A stretch of DNA of 64,000 nucleotides from Acanthosoma haemorrhoidale (Eukaryota > Arthropoda > Insecta > Hemiptera > Acanthosomatidae): assembly GCA_930367205.1 (NCBI GenBank), contig OV884014.1:73263104-73327103 (forward strand), in the 5' to 3' direction. Positions 13,740 through 27,800 of this stretch are shown here, in pieces. Positions within the stretch are counted from its first letter, which is position 1. Each line of letters starts with the position of its first letter. Below the pieces are notes generated by a model. The model saw only the letters and a list, made by a program, of their open reading frames with translations. It ran no database searches and had not been told where the DNA came from. The translations under genes and the position numbers were made by a program.

Positions 13740-16700
13740 TATCTAAGGTCACCTTTCTTAATTTTATTTTAGCTTAGAAAAAAATCGTTATGAATAACGA
13801 TCACATCAGTTTTTTTTCCACTCTTTTGATAAAACACTTTGACATAATATGAATAACAATATTTAGAATTTAGACCGTCTTTTTCATTTCGCAGCGTTTT
13901 ATGAATTTATAAACCGTGGGAACATCATTTGAAAATTAACAAGAAGTAAGAAATGAAAAAAAAGTTACTGATTAGTATGAAAGACTGATTATTGTTGCAA
14001 GTCATGAGTTTAACTAATAATACACATAGAGTTTACACACTTTAACATATGAAAACCTATATTAGACTATTTTTTTTACAAAAGTCCTTATGCATGGAAA
14101 CATTATTGATTTTAAAATAACTATTACAAATAGTTATTTGAATATTTTGTTTATATAATTTACATTATCGTTTGACTTATCCTTTATTCAATCATAAACC
14201 CTGTCTTTGCGTCCGCCCAATGAAAAAAAATTGTGATCCCAGGACATTTAAGACGCTACTGCTAAACAAGAAGAAATTTATTCAGTGAAAGGTGAAGTGG
14301 TGCTGCCTATACAAGTAGTACACATGTGTGTATGGCAGGACCTTTGTGCAAACGCTGGGAATGTAAGACTTCAAGAAGCTTCTTTGATCAGGTCGCATTT
14401 CCGTTGTTGATGATGATGAATTACTCGCGCGTGTAAGGATTGGAGTGTAACCTTGCGAGTATTATCGTGTACCATTAGGAGCTTTAGTTCCACTGTACGT
14501 GTATTAATGTTTTAAATAAACCAGTTATAGGCATAAGTGGCAAGTGTACATAAAAACTACCGTAATAAACTCAGGTGCTAAAAATCTAAAAACTGTTAAG
14601 TTAAGAATGAGGAATTGGAGTTAGGGGTTGCATGAGGCAGGACTGTAGTTGCTGTATAAATGGAACTTAAAGGCGGCTATTATTTTTCGTTATCTACCTC
14701 GGCCCTTTTGAATAATTTATAAAACCCGGCAATCAGTTAAAGATACTCTACACCAGTTCATAATTTTCAAACTTACTATAAAAATCCGGCTTTGTTTAAA
14801 AGTTTATGATGTCTGGTTTGGATTAAAATGTCTTAAATATTATAAGATTGGGTGCGTTGGAGAAATTCAGAGGAATGACTCTGGTTTTGACGTGTGTAAA
14901 GGAACTTAGTTGGCGAAACAAAAAGGCAAAATAAAAAAGTCACCAGGGTGTATGCCGGTGTGGATATGACACTTCTAATATATAAAAAAATAAACGATAC
15001 AAGAGAGGTCTCAGAACTCAGTAACCCGTGGCTTGAACGACTCCAAAAAAGCTATCTGTGTTTTGTATGTGAAACCCTTTGTAAATAGAATTTTAATCCA
15101 ACTTTCTTGTGGGAAATTTCCCTAGTTAAATTGGTTAGTTGCTTTCGTTTCAAAAAATATTTCGGGTTATCTCTGCAATTTTTCATTCGATGCCGAAAAA
15201 AAAAGTAATCTATGGAAATCCGCCAAACTGTAATTGAGTGGACTGATTCGTCTGTATAAATGTGACTAACGACAAAGGTCGTCTTATGATTAAATAAATC
15301 TGAATTTTTAAGTATATTCCACAAAAGAAACTTCCTTTGGAGTTTGAAGTAGTAAAAAAAAAATTGTAATAAGCGAAGAAAAAAAAAACCGCGCGAATTT
15401 TAGCTTTTTGATTTTAAAAAATATTCAGTGTCCTAAGATTGGATACTCCTATTGGCCCTATTATAGACCAATTGACTATAGTCAGTGAAGTATTAGTGAA
15501 GTTAACACGCTTGGTTAACAAAAAAAAATATCTCAAAATTTTTTGAGATTTTGAGAGGCTAATTTTAACAAAATTAGCCAGTGATGTTATTCACATTGTC
15601 TGTTAAATAAAAGAGTAAATTAAGTCGTTGTTAAACCTTATAACAGTTCCGTAATATATACTACACTAGTAAGGGTTTGTGGCCGGTCTTGGTTTCGTAA
15701 TGAGACCATAAATAAAAAATCCTCTGCGTTTCAAATCAGCTTAGTTATAACTCTTATTTTCGCTTAAAACTAAAATTTATAAAAAAACAACAAAAAAACT
15801 CCATTATCTTGGCAAGGAATAAGTAGTGGTTTACTGCTCTTAGTTGGCTGCTACCAAGTGCACAAGTTTTTACTGTTTTCTTATTCAAACTATGCTAAGC
15901 CACATATCGTTTACAGTGAAAATACGATTGATACATTGTAAATTTTTGAAAAATAAATTAATAAAAATAAGGATAAGATTTGTTACTTACGTTTGATGAA
16001 TAGTAAATATTGGAAATTTAGCGATGAAAATTGCATAGGTTTATATGAGGAAAATATCAATAGTAATAGCTCAATTTGGAAAGAGATTTGCTTTGTCGGT
16101 AATTGCTTTTTATTGCCGCATAATAGTCAATTTGTATGTAGAGTGTATTATTTTATTGATTTTAGTTTTATTTATTGGTATAGCCGAAGAGAGTGAATTC
16201 ACACGGGGAAGTAGGAATTTCGACTGTACATTATTTATAAAAAATACTTATAAGAATAACACAGTTTAGAGTAAAGACTATAAGTACTTTAAGGGGAGAC
16301 TAGTAGAAAATAGTGATTGCGAATGAGAGTTGACGAATTAGCTCCAGATCAGTGTTCTACAGAGCTTAAATAGGCCGGACGGGTTATTACCTCAAGTCGG
16401 AGAGTACGGTTTAATGTCGCTTACTCGGCCCTAACCATTTAAGTCCGGTAGTACGAGCTGATACCTGGATATCAGTGGCCAGGACCTACTCGGTACCACT
16501 TGGTCTTAGGTATTTACCTGATATGAATCAAGTGGTACAGGACTGGTCGGCGAGGAACTTTTCGTCCATTGTTTACTTCACCGCTTTATACCAAGGCGAT
16601 CGTTGTTGCGGTAAACAGGTCGGATTGATCACTCAACAATTTAAGAGAAAATGAAGTAGAGAATCTGAGATATTCAAGGTGTACAATAACACGGTTACAC

Positions 16701-19320
16701 TGGCCAAGGTTTGGTCAGTATAAAATTAAAAAAAAAAAAAAATGGTTCCAATTCTCAATAGTTCAGTTCTGCAATTATTTTAGGTTGAATTTTTTTAAGA
16801 AACCATTAAGAACAAAAACAACCATACATACCGATAATGAATAAACAGCATTGAGAGTAAAAAAAAACCTACTTAAGAACCAATCAGAAGACTCTTTAAA
16901 AAAAAAAAAAATTAATTAGCCAAAGAAAAAAGATACTGGCAGAATCGACTCGAACCTCCAATCAATAATAATAGTGTTTTCTGTACTACAGGAAAAAAAG
17001 AAGAATTTACAGCCAAACGAATCACCTAGTTTTTTTTTCTCAAAAATTTGATCATTGTTTGGTAAAAATCAGTGGATAGCGCTTAACATCACCGTGGCCA
17101 CATCACATAACCAGTGTTTATATTCTTTATTATACATTCTCTTCGATTTATTTAGAAATTTACGCGTTTATTTACTTATGGCGTTTATTAAAAAAATTCC
17201 ATTATCAGTAAATTAATGACTTCACAAATCTAGTCAGTAAAATAATGATTTTACAAATCTCTAGTCAGTAAAATAATCGAATAATAAAATGAAAAAAAAA
17301 ATGGCTCCCATTCCTTAAATCTACTAGTAATTGACTTTTTTTTTTTTTTATAAATAAACTAGTATACAATATCTCAAAGTGGTATTAGAAACTTGGGGAA
17401 TTGGTTTCAATGCTCTGGAATTGAGCTCATAGTCTTGATCGCAATAATCACTTGAGCTTTCCGATTGTTAATCAGGGGGGATAAATTATGATTGTTAGAT
17501 CTTTTAATCAATAAGGTATTATGTGAGTAATATTGGAGGGGATTATGCTATTCTTCTGCAATAATTGAAATGGAAGTACAGTCCCTGAATTTAAATTCAG
17601 CGATACAGTTATCTTGACAGTAAATTATAATGGAACATTGGCTTTGTACAATGTAATTGATTCTAAATTGAAGTTGTGCGGAGTTTGACAGCTACAATGC
17701 TGTCATTGTTATATACTGGATGCCATCAACTGTATTAGCAATTATATCTAGGTTTAGAAGCCTTAACGGATAATGGAGAATTAATTTATATACATTATAG
17801 GGTAGAATGTATTACTGAAGTAGAATGCATTAAATTAACCCCCACAATATTCGTTTGGTGTATGTGGAAATAAGCTTTGCAAATTCCATCTAATTTGCCA
17901 CCAATTCTCTTGAACCTTTATTCTGTTAATATCTCCAGATGGTAAAAAAATGAGATAAGAATAGATTGTTATTTACGATTAGTGCAAAAAATTAACCCAG
18001 AGTAGGTATACATTTTAGGTTTCTATTTAGACAAAATAATCCTCACACACTTGGAATTACTCAGAAACACAACTTACCTGGCATAGGACGAGGAACCGTA
18101 GTAGGAATTTATTAATTTAAATTAACTGTTATTGACAAAATACTACACATTGGGTGACAACAGCCAATGAAACCAACTTTCCACCGAGTCATTTATTCCC
18201 GGACCCAATGGACCCCCGTGTTACCATTTGGTTTTATTACGATTTTCAAAATCAAAGTATTATACATAAAAATGGTTAGCATTGCTTACCGCATGTAAAT
18301 AATTTTACCATCGCAATTATATACATTATTTAAATAAATCTTATGTACAACCCACCTTATATATCTATAGTATGTATTTATGTTAATACATATATGATAA
18401 TGTATGGAGGAGAAAAAACATGACTGAGCTATCGATTGGCCATTAAGCAGGGTCAGCGATATTGGTGCTCCCTCAGCACTGTCGCTAATCCCCGGCTCAG
18501 CAATCAAGTTGAATCTGATAACCTCCGAACCGGTATGTACCGTAAAGGAAGGAATTATTTGACATTACCTCCGATACTATCTGGTGATTTATTGCAACAA
18601 GTATTGTATCTAGATTATCTCAGATCATTTGTTCTCTATAGCAATCTAATGATAAAAGGAGCATAAAAGTCATCTTTGAAAACAGTTCAAACGGAAAAGA
18701 ATGAGATTTTTCTGAAGTAGAATCATTTATAGGCTTTTATTATAATTATTATTAGGCTTTTAGAAATTATAGAAAACTGGGAGGAAATAAAATATCAGAA
18801 GAGCGTATTCGGATAATGGTCTGTTTACTTCTTGGGTTCGATCAGAGGGAGCGATCAAGGGACTGTCAAGTTGATTGCCCGGTCATCATTGACCTGATCA
18901 AGTGGTATTGGAAATTATACGACAGTCACTCCCTGTCCATCAGCGTTCGTCGATATAATTAGCGGACTCGCAAAGTTAAATTATTCCTTGATTCTTTAGT
19001 GCAATTGGAATGACAAAGTTTACACCACATGGTGCCATGATAACTCACATTTAACGTGAGTTCATTGCCTAGTCTATCAACTGATACATGACTGCAGTTA
19101 GCCTTGTATACTAATGGATCCTATTGACACCCCTGCGACAGAGTTAATTGGAACCTTGTGATTTGCACTTCCAACAGTGACATCATGTGACACAAGACAT
19201 TATATACGTTATACGTTACTTTTTCACCATGTACAGTTGTTTATTTATCAATCCCCTCATTAACTACTATATAAGTTTAGGACTATAAGTTAATATTTAT
19301 ACATAATTTATAAATTCAGA
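13740..19320. other. Non-coding DNA with small hairpins and a tandem duplication
   Basis: No gene was recognised. Notable items are a perfect 10-bp inverted repeat (GTACCACTTG at 16493 and CAAGTGGTAC at 16529) inside a G+C-richer patch at 16370-16640. There is a two-copy tandem duplication of about 38 bp at 17211-17279 with the core AGTCAGTAAAATAAT. A lone B-box-like sequence on the minus strand (GGTTCGAGTCG, 16946-16956) probably comes from an old SINE. Confidence 0.4.
17211..17279. repeat. Short tandem duplication
   Basis: A segment containing ACAAATCT, then AGTCAGTAAAATAAT, occurs twice in direct succession, with partial similarity further upstream. The two copies differ by a CT insertion. 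It is probably a replication-slippage product. Confidence 0.6.
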
Positions 19321-19324
19321 AACA

Positions 19325-19389
19325 ATATAGGGATTTGAACCTTGAAATATGTGCACTGTTGAGTATCCCACCACTGCACTATCGTTACT
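19325..19389 (-). repeat. tRNA-derived SINE head or tRNA pseudogene
   Basis: On the minus strand an A box (TAGTGCAGTGG, 19371-19381) and a B box (GGTTCAAATCC, 19331-19341) both fit the RNA polymerase III type-2 promoter consensus, with the spacing found in tRNA genes. The T-stem pairs poorly, so it is unlikely to be a working tRNA. It is more likely the head of a SINE or a tRNA relic. No A-rich tail was identified. Confidence 0.5.
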
Positions 19390-19399
19390 TTTACAATAC

Positions 19400-22300
19400 C
19401 TTTGTTAGAACTACATGGGCCTTCCTAATAAGGTCTGGACATTTGTACAATAATAAAAGGATATTTTATATTTATCTAAAGATTAACATCAATATTATAG
19501 TGGCAACATGATAAAAACAAAATAAGATACAAACATAAAAAAAATACAAAACAATTTGTATTTTTGCATCGATTATCTTTGGCCTAATTTCTGTAAGTAT
19601 TATTGCAAATGTAGAATATGTCTAGTTTCTATATTTTTTGTCTGTTCACGTAGATTGAACTGACTTTATGGATAGCAGGAATTTGATTGCTGGCTATTCT
19701 AAAGTAAGGGATATTTCAGTTATCAGGAAGGGAGAGGCTCTACTTTCAAATAGGCACGGGAGAGTCTAATCTGTCTAATGTGCCTTACAGTTGTTCAGCG
19801 AAGGAGAAAAACAAATTCTATGTGTACAGAAATGGCTTAAATTTCTAAATTCTAAAAGTGTGTGTAATAACAATTATAAATTTATATTAGGTACATTTTT
19901 TTTTCCAAAAATAGGTATTAGTTAGAAACAAAATTTAAAGTAATATGAAAAAAACAGAACCGTTCGATTCAGAAGCTCTGTTTTGCTTCAAGCACTATCG
20001 GGGTTTTCAGAATGTCAACAAGTTATCGCCGACTATTCGATCCCGGGCACTTCTCGACTTGCTAAGGTCTTTCCAATAAAAACTTTCTGGCGAACTTTAA
20101 AAGCATTCATTTTATAAAGAGGAACTTTTAGCACAGGAAAACTCAGTTCCGGAAAAGCAGATACACTTGGTGAAGAATTGGTAAAACACGGCAATAAATC
20201 CGCTATGAAAAAATACGGCAGAGCTAAAAGCTGATGGTTTAGCGCCGGAAATGCGGGTTCACGACCCCCCTCACCATCCCTTTTCATAAAATACAGGGAT
20301 TTCATCGGGAGTATCAGGGATTTTAGGGGGCCCCTGACTCACTGAGATAGGCAGATTATTGTGGTAGTCATTGTCCGGGGATGATAGCTGCTGTTCCGAC
20401 CGGAAAAAGAGGTTTAGCTTTTGGGTTAAGTCTTTCCATTGAACTTTTGCCTTTGTTTGCTTTCAAAGAGCTTTGTAACTAATGCCCTTATCTTAATGAG
20501 GATTCAAAACAATACTTCAGGGCTACACTGATTCAGTCCTGATCAATAATATTCATTATTTTTGGGTGTCACCATTAGTTAATAGGAAACGAGCCTTAAA
20601 TATATCTAGGAGGGGTCGCTTTGAGTTGAAGTAAAACTTTAATAAAAAAAATTCCCTCTCCTGGTCAAACAGGGATATAAAGAAAATATATCAAACATAC
20701 CGTTGATATTGACATCGTACATTCGGTACACTACTCATGATTTTTTTTTTTAAATTAAGTAATAGTTTTTTTATTTCTAAGACAAGAGGCTTTTAAAGTA
20801 AACATTTACTTTTCTATATCAAATTCTGGACTTGAAAATGTACAATAAAAGTTTGTATGGAGAAACATATTTATTTTAAAAAAATAATAAAGTTAACAAG
20901 CTCGAGGACTGAGCATGACATGAAAATGATAGCTTCGATTTAGCAATTACAAGTTATGAAATAAAAATTTTGAAATTTCGGATCTGACCGATCATTTTTA
21001 GGTCTGTGCTATTACAAATACATACATACAGTTAGACAGAAAGGAGATTCATCGATTACTGTTTGTCTGTTACTTGAAGCCTCTTTTCTTGTGCTAATAC
21101 ATAGTGCTTGATCTTTATTTACATTGATAATAAATTTGATGATAATAAAAAATAAAAATGATTCCGGGATTTTATAATGGAGATTACTGGCCGATTTTAA
21201 TGTTTTGTTAATTTTTGTAGGAAAAACGTATTTTGTTGACTCATAGAAGTTGACTCAAAGACCAAATAACGAAAAAACAACAACTACAGGTAGCCAAAGT
21301 ATTGACGAAAAACGTATTGGAATAGACCAAAGTGAGATTTAATTGCAAAATTGGATTTATTATTTGGAATAACTTGGAATTCGTGTTTATTTATAAAATA
21401 GCTTCTCATATGTGACTTGTGAAAACTTTTAAGTCTGAGTGCTTCAATCAGGCTATCGATGTGTAATTCCTTAAAATTTCGGATCGTAGCGATTATTTAA
21501 CAGTTGGAACACCAACAGACAGACAAACTAACTGATTGATAAACATACTAAAGACGAATGCGATAAATATACATTGATAAAATATTTAAAAAAAACAATG
21601 ATATATGGATATCTAGATGTTAGAGGTAGAGTATACTAAAAAAATGCCACAAAACCACAAAAATTCGACAACCCTCTGCAATGGCGTATTCTGATAACAT
21701 TTGTTCAACTTGGGGTTTAATCCTGGTGCCGTTAAGTGCCTGGACAATACTGTAGAATGTGTTTGGCCCGGGTGAAATCCCACTAGCATCCACTAATGGA
21801 AATTCATTTAACCCCCTTAATGTGGACCTTACAGAGTAATTATTAATGCCATTAAATTTAGCGGCATTATTTGCCTAAGTCTTGCTCAGTTAATTATCAA
21901 CCTTACACAATCATTGCTGATGTCTTTACAAAAGGAAATTACTTCCTAGAGTGTCGCATTATTAGCGTGTTGAGTGTTACTCTCAAGAACATCATAATGT
22001 AAATTGAGAAATAATGAATGTGTAACAATGCCAGATATTATGATGTTATTAATAACGATCTTGTAAGGAACGAAATTCTGACATTCAGGTTCCAGAGGCA
22101 TTATTGTCAGGACGAGGATGACTAAAATATAACGTTTAGTACTAGCTACTACTGAAGCACAACTATTTAATTTAGGCAATTTTAATACTTACTCCACTCT
22201 CTTCACTCATCTGATGAACTATGGCTGTGATGTTAATGGTATGACTATGGCCTTGTGTGTGCATAACGTTTTAGGAATCTGTAATAGTTTTACTCATAAA

Positions 22301-24680
22301 CCCTTAACGTTGATTTTAGCAGGAAGAATTTTATATGTAAATTAGCCTGGCGTGTTGAAATTCAGCTACTGAAAAAACTATATGCCGGAAGAGCTGTTTC
22401 GCACGACCAGGTCTCAAATTAAGTCCACAAAGACATTTACATTTGTAGTTACTTTTATGCAAATACAAAAAAGAACAAATTTAGCATATCGAGTCTGTTA
22501 TTTATACGAGATAATGTAATACAGTGTTATTATACTTTTAGATAACATTCAACCTGGAATCTTTTCCAACGAATAAATATTTGTTAATAATACGTATTTA
22601 TGCAAATATTACGATGGCTCCTCGTTTAGTGGAATTCACTAATCAGAATTCCCAATATTGGATATTCCTGATACATTCTGATAATCTGGAAATATAAATT
22701 ATTTTTTGTCCGCTTGCAATTGTTTTACCAAAGCGTTTTGGGCGTTTGAGTTGCAAAACTCAAAGTTGCTATATTATAACAAATCAATTTATGACGTCTT
22801 GCAATTATGTATTATCAATGGTTAAAATCTTTACATATAAAATGTCATAATGTTTATCTGAACTACATATGTCTGTCGTTCGTTTGGTTACAAGCTCTGA
22901 ATAGTACAATTTAAGTGGTGGAAGCGCTCAAATGGAAATAAAATATTCTATGAGCGGAGAAAAAGGAATTTCAACAGTTTTTTTTTATTAAAGGTTCAAT
23001 CCACAGCCTGAAAAGGTATCTGAAAGAGATTTAGGTCGTTCGAAGGCTGATTTCATGTTCATGTCCGAATTAAATTAGAAAAAATGTATTGATTATTTTA
23101 GGTGTACCTATAATAAAAATATTAATGTAAATTATATTGGTTGAAATTTAAATAAAATGAAAAATTGTTAAGTCATATTTAAATGAATGTTGAGTAGAAA
23201 GCAGTATAACTAACTACCCTGACGTTTCGGGACACTAACCAAAGAAATGTACAATATACTTAGTGATATCAGGCGCGCATTTCATCCATGGATCAGATGT
23301 CTACATAATTTTTTCTCTTATTTAAAAAAAAAAATCTTAAGTTTTCTTACTAAACTTGCTTACATTAATTCTGAATTTAAATATATTTTTCTTAAAAATA
23401 AAATAAATGACGGATACCTACGTGAGCTTGTTAAATAATTATAAAATAATTGTGAAAATATAAATTAAAGTGATTGTTTTAAAACTTGATTGATTGTGAC
23501 AAAAATACTTCAAATTTTCCTTCAAAAAATACTTCATTTAATTTAATGAAAATTAAGTACTTAATCCGTTAACTAAGAGAGAACTTATTAAAAACGGCTT
23601 AGAGCCTACTAAATGCGTGACTTCCAAAATCTTTATTATTTATATTTTATTTAATTTTTGTTGGTCATCATCTTTAAGGAAAACTTTAAATCTCCTTTAG
23701 TCCCCCTATTAATGGAACTTAAAAAAATGTTACAGGCATCATTTAGAAATCACTAATATACTTTTAAAATTGCAGTTATTAAAATTGAAAAAAAAAGTGA
23801 AATATTTTTTTCAGAAAAGAATAAATGAAATAATTCCTTCGAGATAAAAATGTGCGGTTTAGTTAATATGTACAGTAGAGGTCAACAGATTCCGGACACT
23901 GAATATTTTTTTTTTTTTTTTCGGAAGGGAGGAACAGATTTCCTCCTTATCACTTCATAAATTATTTGAGTAGTTTTACGAGGCCTTTCGTACTTTAGTT
24001 GGTCACTTAGTACATTTTTTTTTTAAATTGCAGTATTTTTACCGATTTAACATTTTAGCGATTTCACCACAAGATTTTCCCTCCATTGAAATCTAATAAA
24101 TCTTTCACGGATATCAATACTTAATGAATAAACTTTTTTTGTATTACATCAGTAAGGAATAGTGGGCAAATAAAATTACTCATCCCGTAAATAATTTTCT
24201 TGATTCAAAAATAAATTTGATCATCTGTAATTAATTATGTTCCTATTTAATCCTTTAAAACAAATCTTTAAATCCTCATGATAGCTTCGGAAATATATGA
24301 CCTGTCCGGAAACTTTTGGCAAGTACTGTACATAAAAGGTCGTGTCTTAACTGTGAAGCAGTAATGTAAATGTAACACGTCGCTCTTTCTTGAAGTTGTA
24401 TTTGACATTTCCTTTTGAATTTATTCAATTGGTGTGAATATAAATGTGTGTCTCAGAAATAAAGTATAGTTTAATCTATGCTATGAGATAGTCAAGCATA
24501 CTAAAAGACCTCTACAGCTCTAGAATTAGATAGGTCGTGGTCTCTACCATGGGCAAATATCTATGCGGCTGCCTATACTAAGAGACAATTGTCCTAAGAG
24601 TGCAGTGTTATAGGACACTTAGTGACCTAGTGCTAAATTTGTGGACCAGTGAACACTAGTGCATCAGTGTGCATATAGTG
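19400..24680. other. Non-coding DNA, no gene recognised
   Basis: No exon was recognised. Two segments sharing AAATTTCGGATC followed by a CGAT-ATTT core (near 20974 and 21474), each followed by ACAGACAGA-like stretches, look like copies of one dispersed repeat. The stretch 21680-22060 is non-repetitive and more balanced in composition than its flanks, with several TAATTA-like cores. It might be a conserved regulatory block, but that cannot be judged from one genome. Confidence 0.4.
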
Positions 24681-24697
24681 TGGTGCAATGTGCTCAC

Positions 24698-24725
24698 CAT
24701 GGTGCCGGCGGGACAGTTGGCTCAT
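24698..24725 (-). CDS. Possible tiny first coding exon (minus strand)
   Basis: On the minus strand an ATG (24723-24725) starts a frame reading MSQLSRRHH plus one base. It runs directly into a 5' splice-site-like CATG|GTGAGC, with the donor at 24692-24697. The sequence lies in the only strongly G+C-rich patch of this part of the window. The upstream part (24726-24795) would then be 5' UTR or promoter. The frame is open upstream only to a TAG about 14 codons before the ATG. If real, it is a phase-1 first exon of a gene that continues towards lower coordinates. No following exon was found, and a 9-codon exon with one splice signal could be chance. Confidence 0.22.
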
Positions 24726-24747
24726 GACTACCGTCGATAGCGCCGGG

Positions 24748-24794
24748 CCAACGCGCAACCCCTAACCCCCCCCACTCCACCCCCTCCGCGTTGG
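24748..24794 (-). other. G-quadruplex-capable sequence inside a perfect hairpin
   Basis: The arms CCAACGCG (24748-24755) and CGCGTTGG (24787-24794) are perfect inverted repeats. On the minus strand the 31-nt loop holds G runs of five, eight and four with short spacers, and the run of eight can be split, which satisfies the usual four-tract quadruplex pattern. The surroundings are A+T-rich, so this patch stands out. It may mark a promoter. Confidence 0.5.
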
Positions 24795-24829
24795 GACGTT
24801 TTTTTTTCAAATTTTTTTTTTAGATTTAT

Positions 24830-27800
24830 CGGCTAAGTATTCCTGTATTTTTTTATGTCCGTTTCTGTCATTCCTGATTGTTACTGGGTTATATTTATTT
24901 AAAAAAAAAACAACACTCTAAATATAACTTTAGCAGAAAGATATATGATTATAACGGAAATTTTCTAAATTTTGTATTTTTACTGTTAATTTCATTTTGT
25001 ACCGAACGTAACTTTGAGAGGTACAACTTTTCCATCCATACAATATATACAATTAATATTAAAAGCAGGAAATTTACCTCAATAACGGAAAATCCCTGCA
25101 GCTTCAAATAAAAACAGTCTAGAGTGAGAAAGAGCACGATATCTAAACAATTTCAGGGCATAAGGAAGATTGTCCATAATTTCTAATAGTACCAAATGGT
25201 TTTAATGGTGAGATCCCGTAAATCTGTAAAGTAACATTTTTTTTAGGACACCAGAAAGCTTATAAACAGAGGTTTAGTGCAAACAGTAACGGCAGTTGCT
25301 GATACAGTAGCGCATTACTGCACTGCTCTGCGGGTGTAGCATCCATCAAAAGACGCAGGCGAAACCAGGTCAAGGTTATGCTTACATCATAGCTGCTTCA
25401 CAACTTACGTAACACAAATTATGAATGTAGTCATAAAGAGTTTAAAAGTACACACAATTGTTTTTATTTAAAAAAAACACAATTATCATTAGCACATAAA
25501 AGTTTGTTAGTCATTTAAGAAATATTATGACACATATGTGAATGAAATAAAAAAACATAAAAAGGGAAGGAATATTACGGATGGTGGATCTGATTGTGTT
25601 TCTTAAAAAACATATTAAATGAATAGCAAAAAAAAACTGTTCATTATTCTTAAATAGAAATAAGTATCATGCTAATAAATAAAAAGTAGTTAAACTGTTT
25701 TTGTTAAATCATTTCTGCCTATAAAAATATTTTAAGAGATATCTAAATAGATTAATTAATGACAAAAATAAAATCTATTGATATCAGCTGGATATGCGGT
25801 GTTTTCGGGACGTCTCTGAATTTCATTTTAGACCAGTTGGGATAAATAAAAAGAACTTTAACTGTAAAATGGCTTCTTGAGGAGAGCGGATACTTAAATA
25901 TGACATAAGTTAATTATGTTAAATTAATTTTGCTAGTTGGAATCGTGAAACGCTAGTCTAGAATATAGCGAAAACTGTCAAATAAAAGTTGTCAAACTCA
26001 ATTAGAGAAAATAATTCCAGCGGACTAAACTGATGTGCTGAGCACGATTTGATCCAAGAAAATAAATAAAATCACAAGTCACGGATACAAACCTCTGTGG
26101 CAGCGAGTAATATGGTATTTAAAGTGAAATTCGCTATCAAATGAAAGGCTTTTAAACGCTCCTAAAGCAATCAATAGCGTTGTTATTACAGCTTTTGTGT
26201 GGATCTTGTTTGGCCTATTGACATGTCCTTTAGCATTTAAGAACAACACGATGTTCATATAGTGTTATATACTAATAGCGATTCTATGAAAAGTAAACAA
26301 GGGTAATTTATTTATTATTCAACTGGAACTATCAACAACTTGCATATAGTAAATTCAACATAAAAGTGGATTGGAACAAAAATTGTGGGTTGTTTTCTAA
26401 TGTTCTTTTAGAATTTCGAAGGTTTGATTGACTGCTCCTTGAAGGTTTTCAGGATTATAATCTCAGCATATAACCTTTGAATGCAGTGAGTAGCATTGCG
26501 CTGTAATGCAGTCCCGTTCTCACTGCGCTCTGGGTACTTACAGCGTACTTAGTGGCAAGATCCCTTGTCTGACCCGTGTAGCCTGGGCTTAATGGAAATA
26601 GTTCTCTTGCTACTTCACGGACTTTGCTCTGCACTTTGTGCCACAGTCCCGCAAAGGCCTTTAGGAGTTAATTTAAAACTTGGCTGACACAAAGCTGCCG
26701 TCAAGATTAATATATGCATAGGATGTTACGGGACTCGTCTCCTAACTTGTGGGCCTTGCCTGTATAGAAGGAAGTTTGCTTAGGAAGAATTCAAACTGGA
26801 GTTAGCTGCTTTGATGTTTTTGACGTTAAACGCGACTTTAATCTATATTCGTTCTAAGCAGAAACGTTTACTGGCTTTAAATCTAGTGCAGTCATTAGAG
26901 ATTCAATTTTAAAAATAATTAAGAAATAAATATACAGAAGCGTGTACCATAAGATGTTTTGTTGGAAACACGTTTTAGAACTATAATTTAACATATGTAA
27001 TAAACTATTGTTTTAAAAAAATAACGAGTAAACATGTCACGAATGCTTTGTTTTATTACTATTATTGATTGGATAACATAAGGATAGGTAAACATATTTT
27101 TTATTTTTAATCCAAAGGAGAGTTGATTTCAAATAATTTTTAAGAAACACTCGTGAAGTCCATTCCCCATTGCAAGACTATTCCTAGATATTATATTCAG
27201 AGATAAACTGATCTTGTCTAATAAAAATAAAGAAATGACTATAATATTTTTAGTTTTGATTAGTTTTAATGTATAATTGTATGATCGCCATAGTTATTGG
27301 TTGCAAAAAGTTAACGTGGTAATAGACTATAAAAATTACATGATAAAGACTACATTTGTTCACTGGAAATTAGGGTTAATGGTCGTGAAATGGCACTGTT
27401 TAGTAAAGCGAACCTTCTGACTGAATAGAATCTGCCAAATACAGGTAAAGTAACGTAACATGTCAGTATCTGGGAACGCTTAATTCTTTATTAGTCAATT
27501 AAGTAATTTAATTGTTAATTAAATTATACGTAGACACGTATCGTGGCGAAGTAGAAATATGAAGATAAAATTTGAAGCACCATTTGATTAATCCCTTCAA
27601 AATTCTTTTATGGACGCAACATCATTAAACACTGATACTGATGATGAACTTTTTTATATATATATATATGCATACCTAATTGCTTTGATACAATTATTAA
27701 ATAATTTAGAAAAGAGGTGTAGATGATATTACATAAACATACCATTACTTTTAAACCAAACAATAAATATCGTAGTCTTTAAAATAAACGTAAAAATTAG

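Noticed and set aside
18067..18120. Minus-strand exon before a perfect CCAG|GTAAGT donor near 18075
   Set aside because: The upstream sequence is A+T-rich with stops in two frames and has no convincing acceptor or start, so a chance donor is likelier.
19325..19389. Functional tRNA gene
   Set aside because: The T-stem and acceptor stem do not pair well enough despite good promoter boxes.
20033..20305. 90-codon minus-strand open frame
   Set aside because: No family resemblance, low-complexity composition and no splice or start context.
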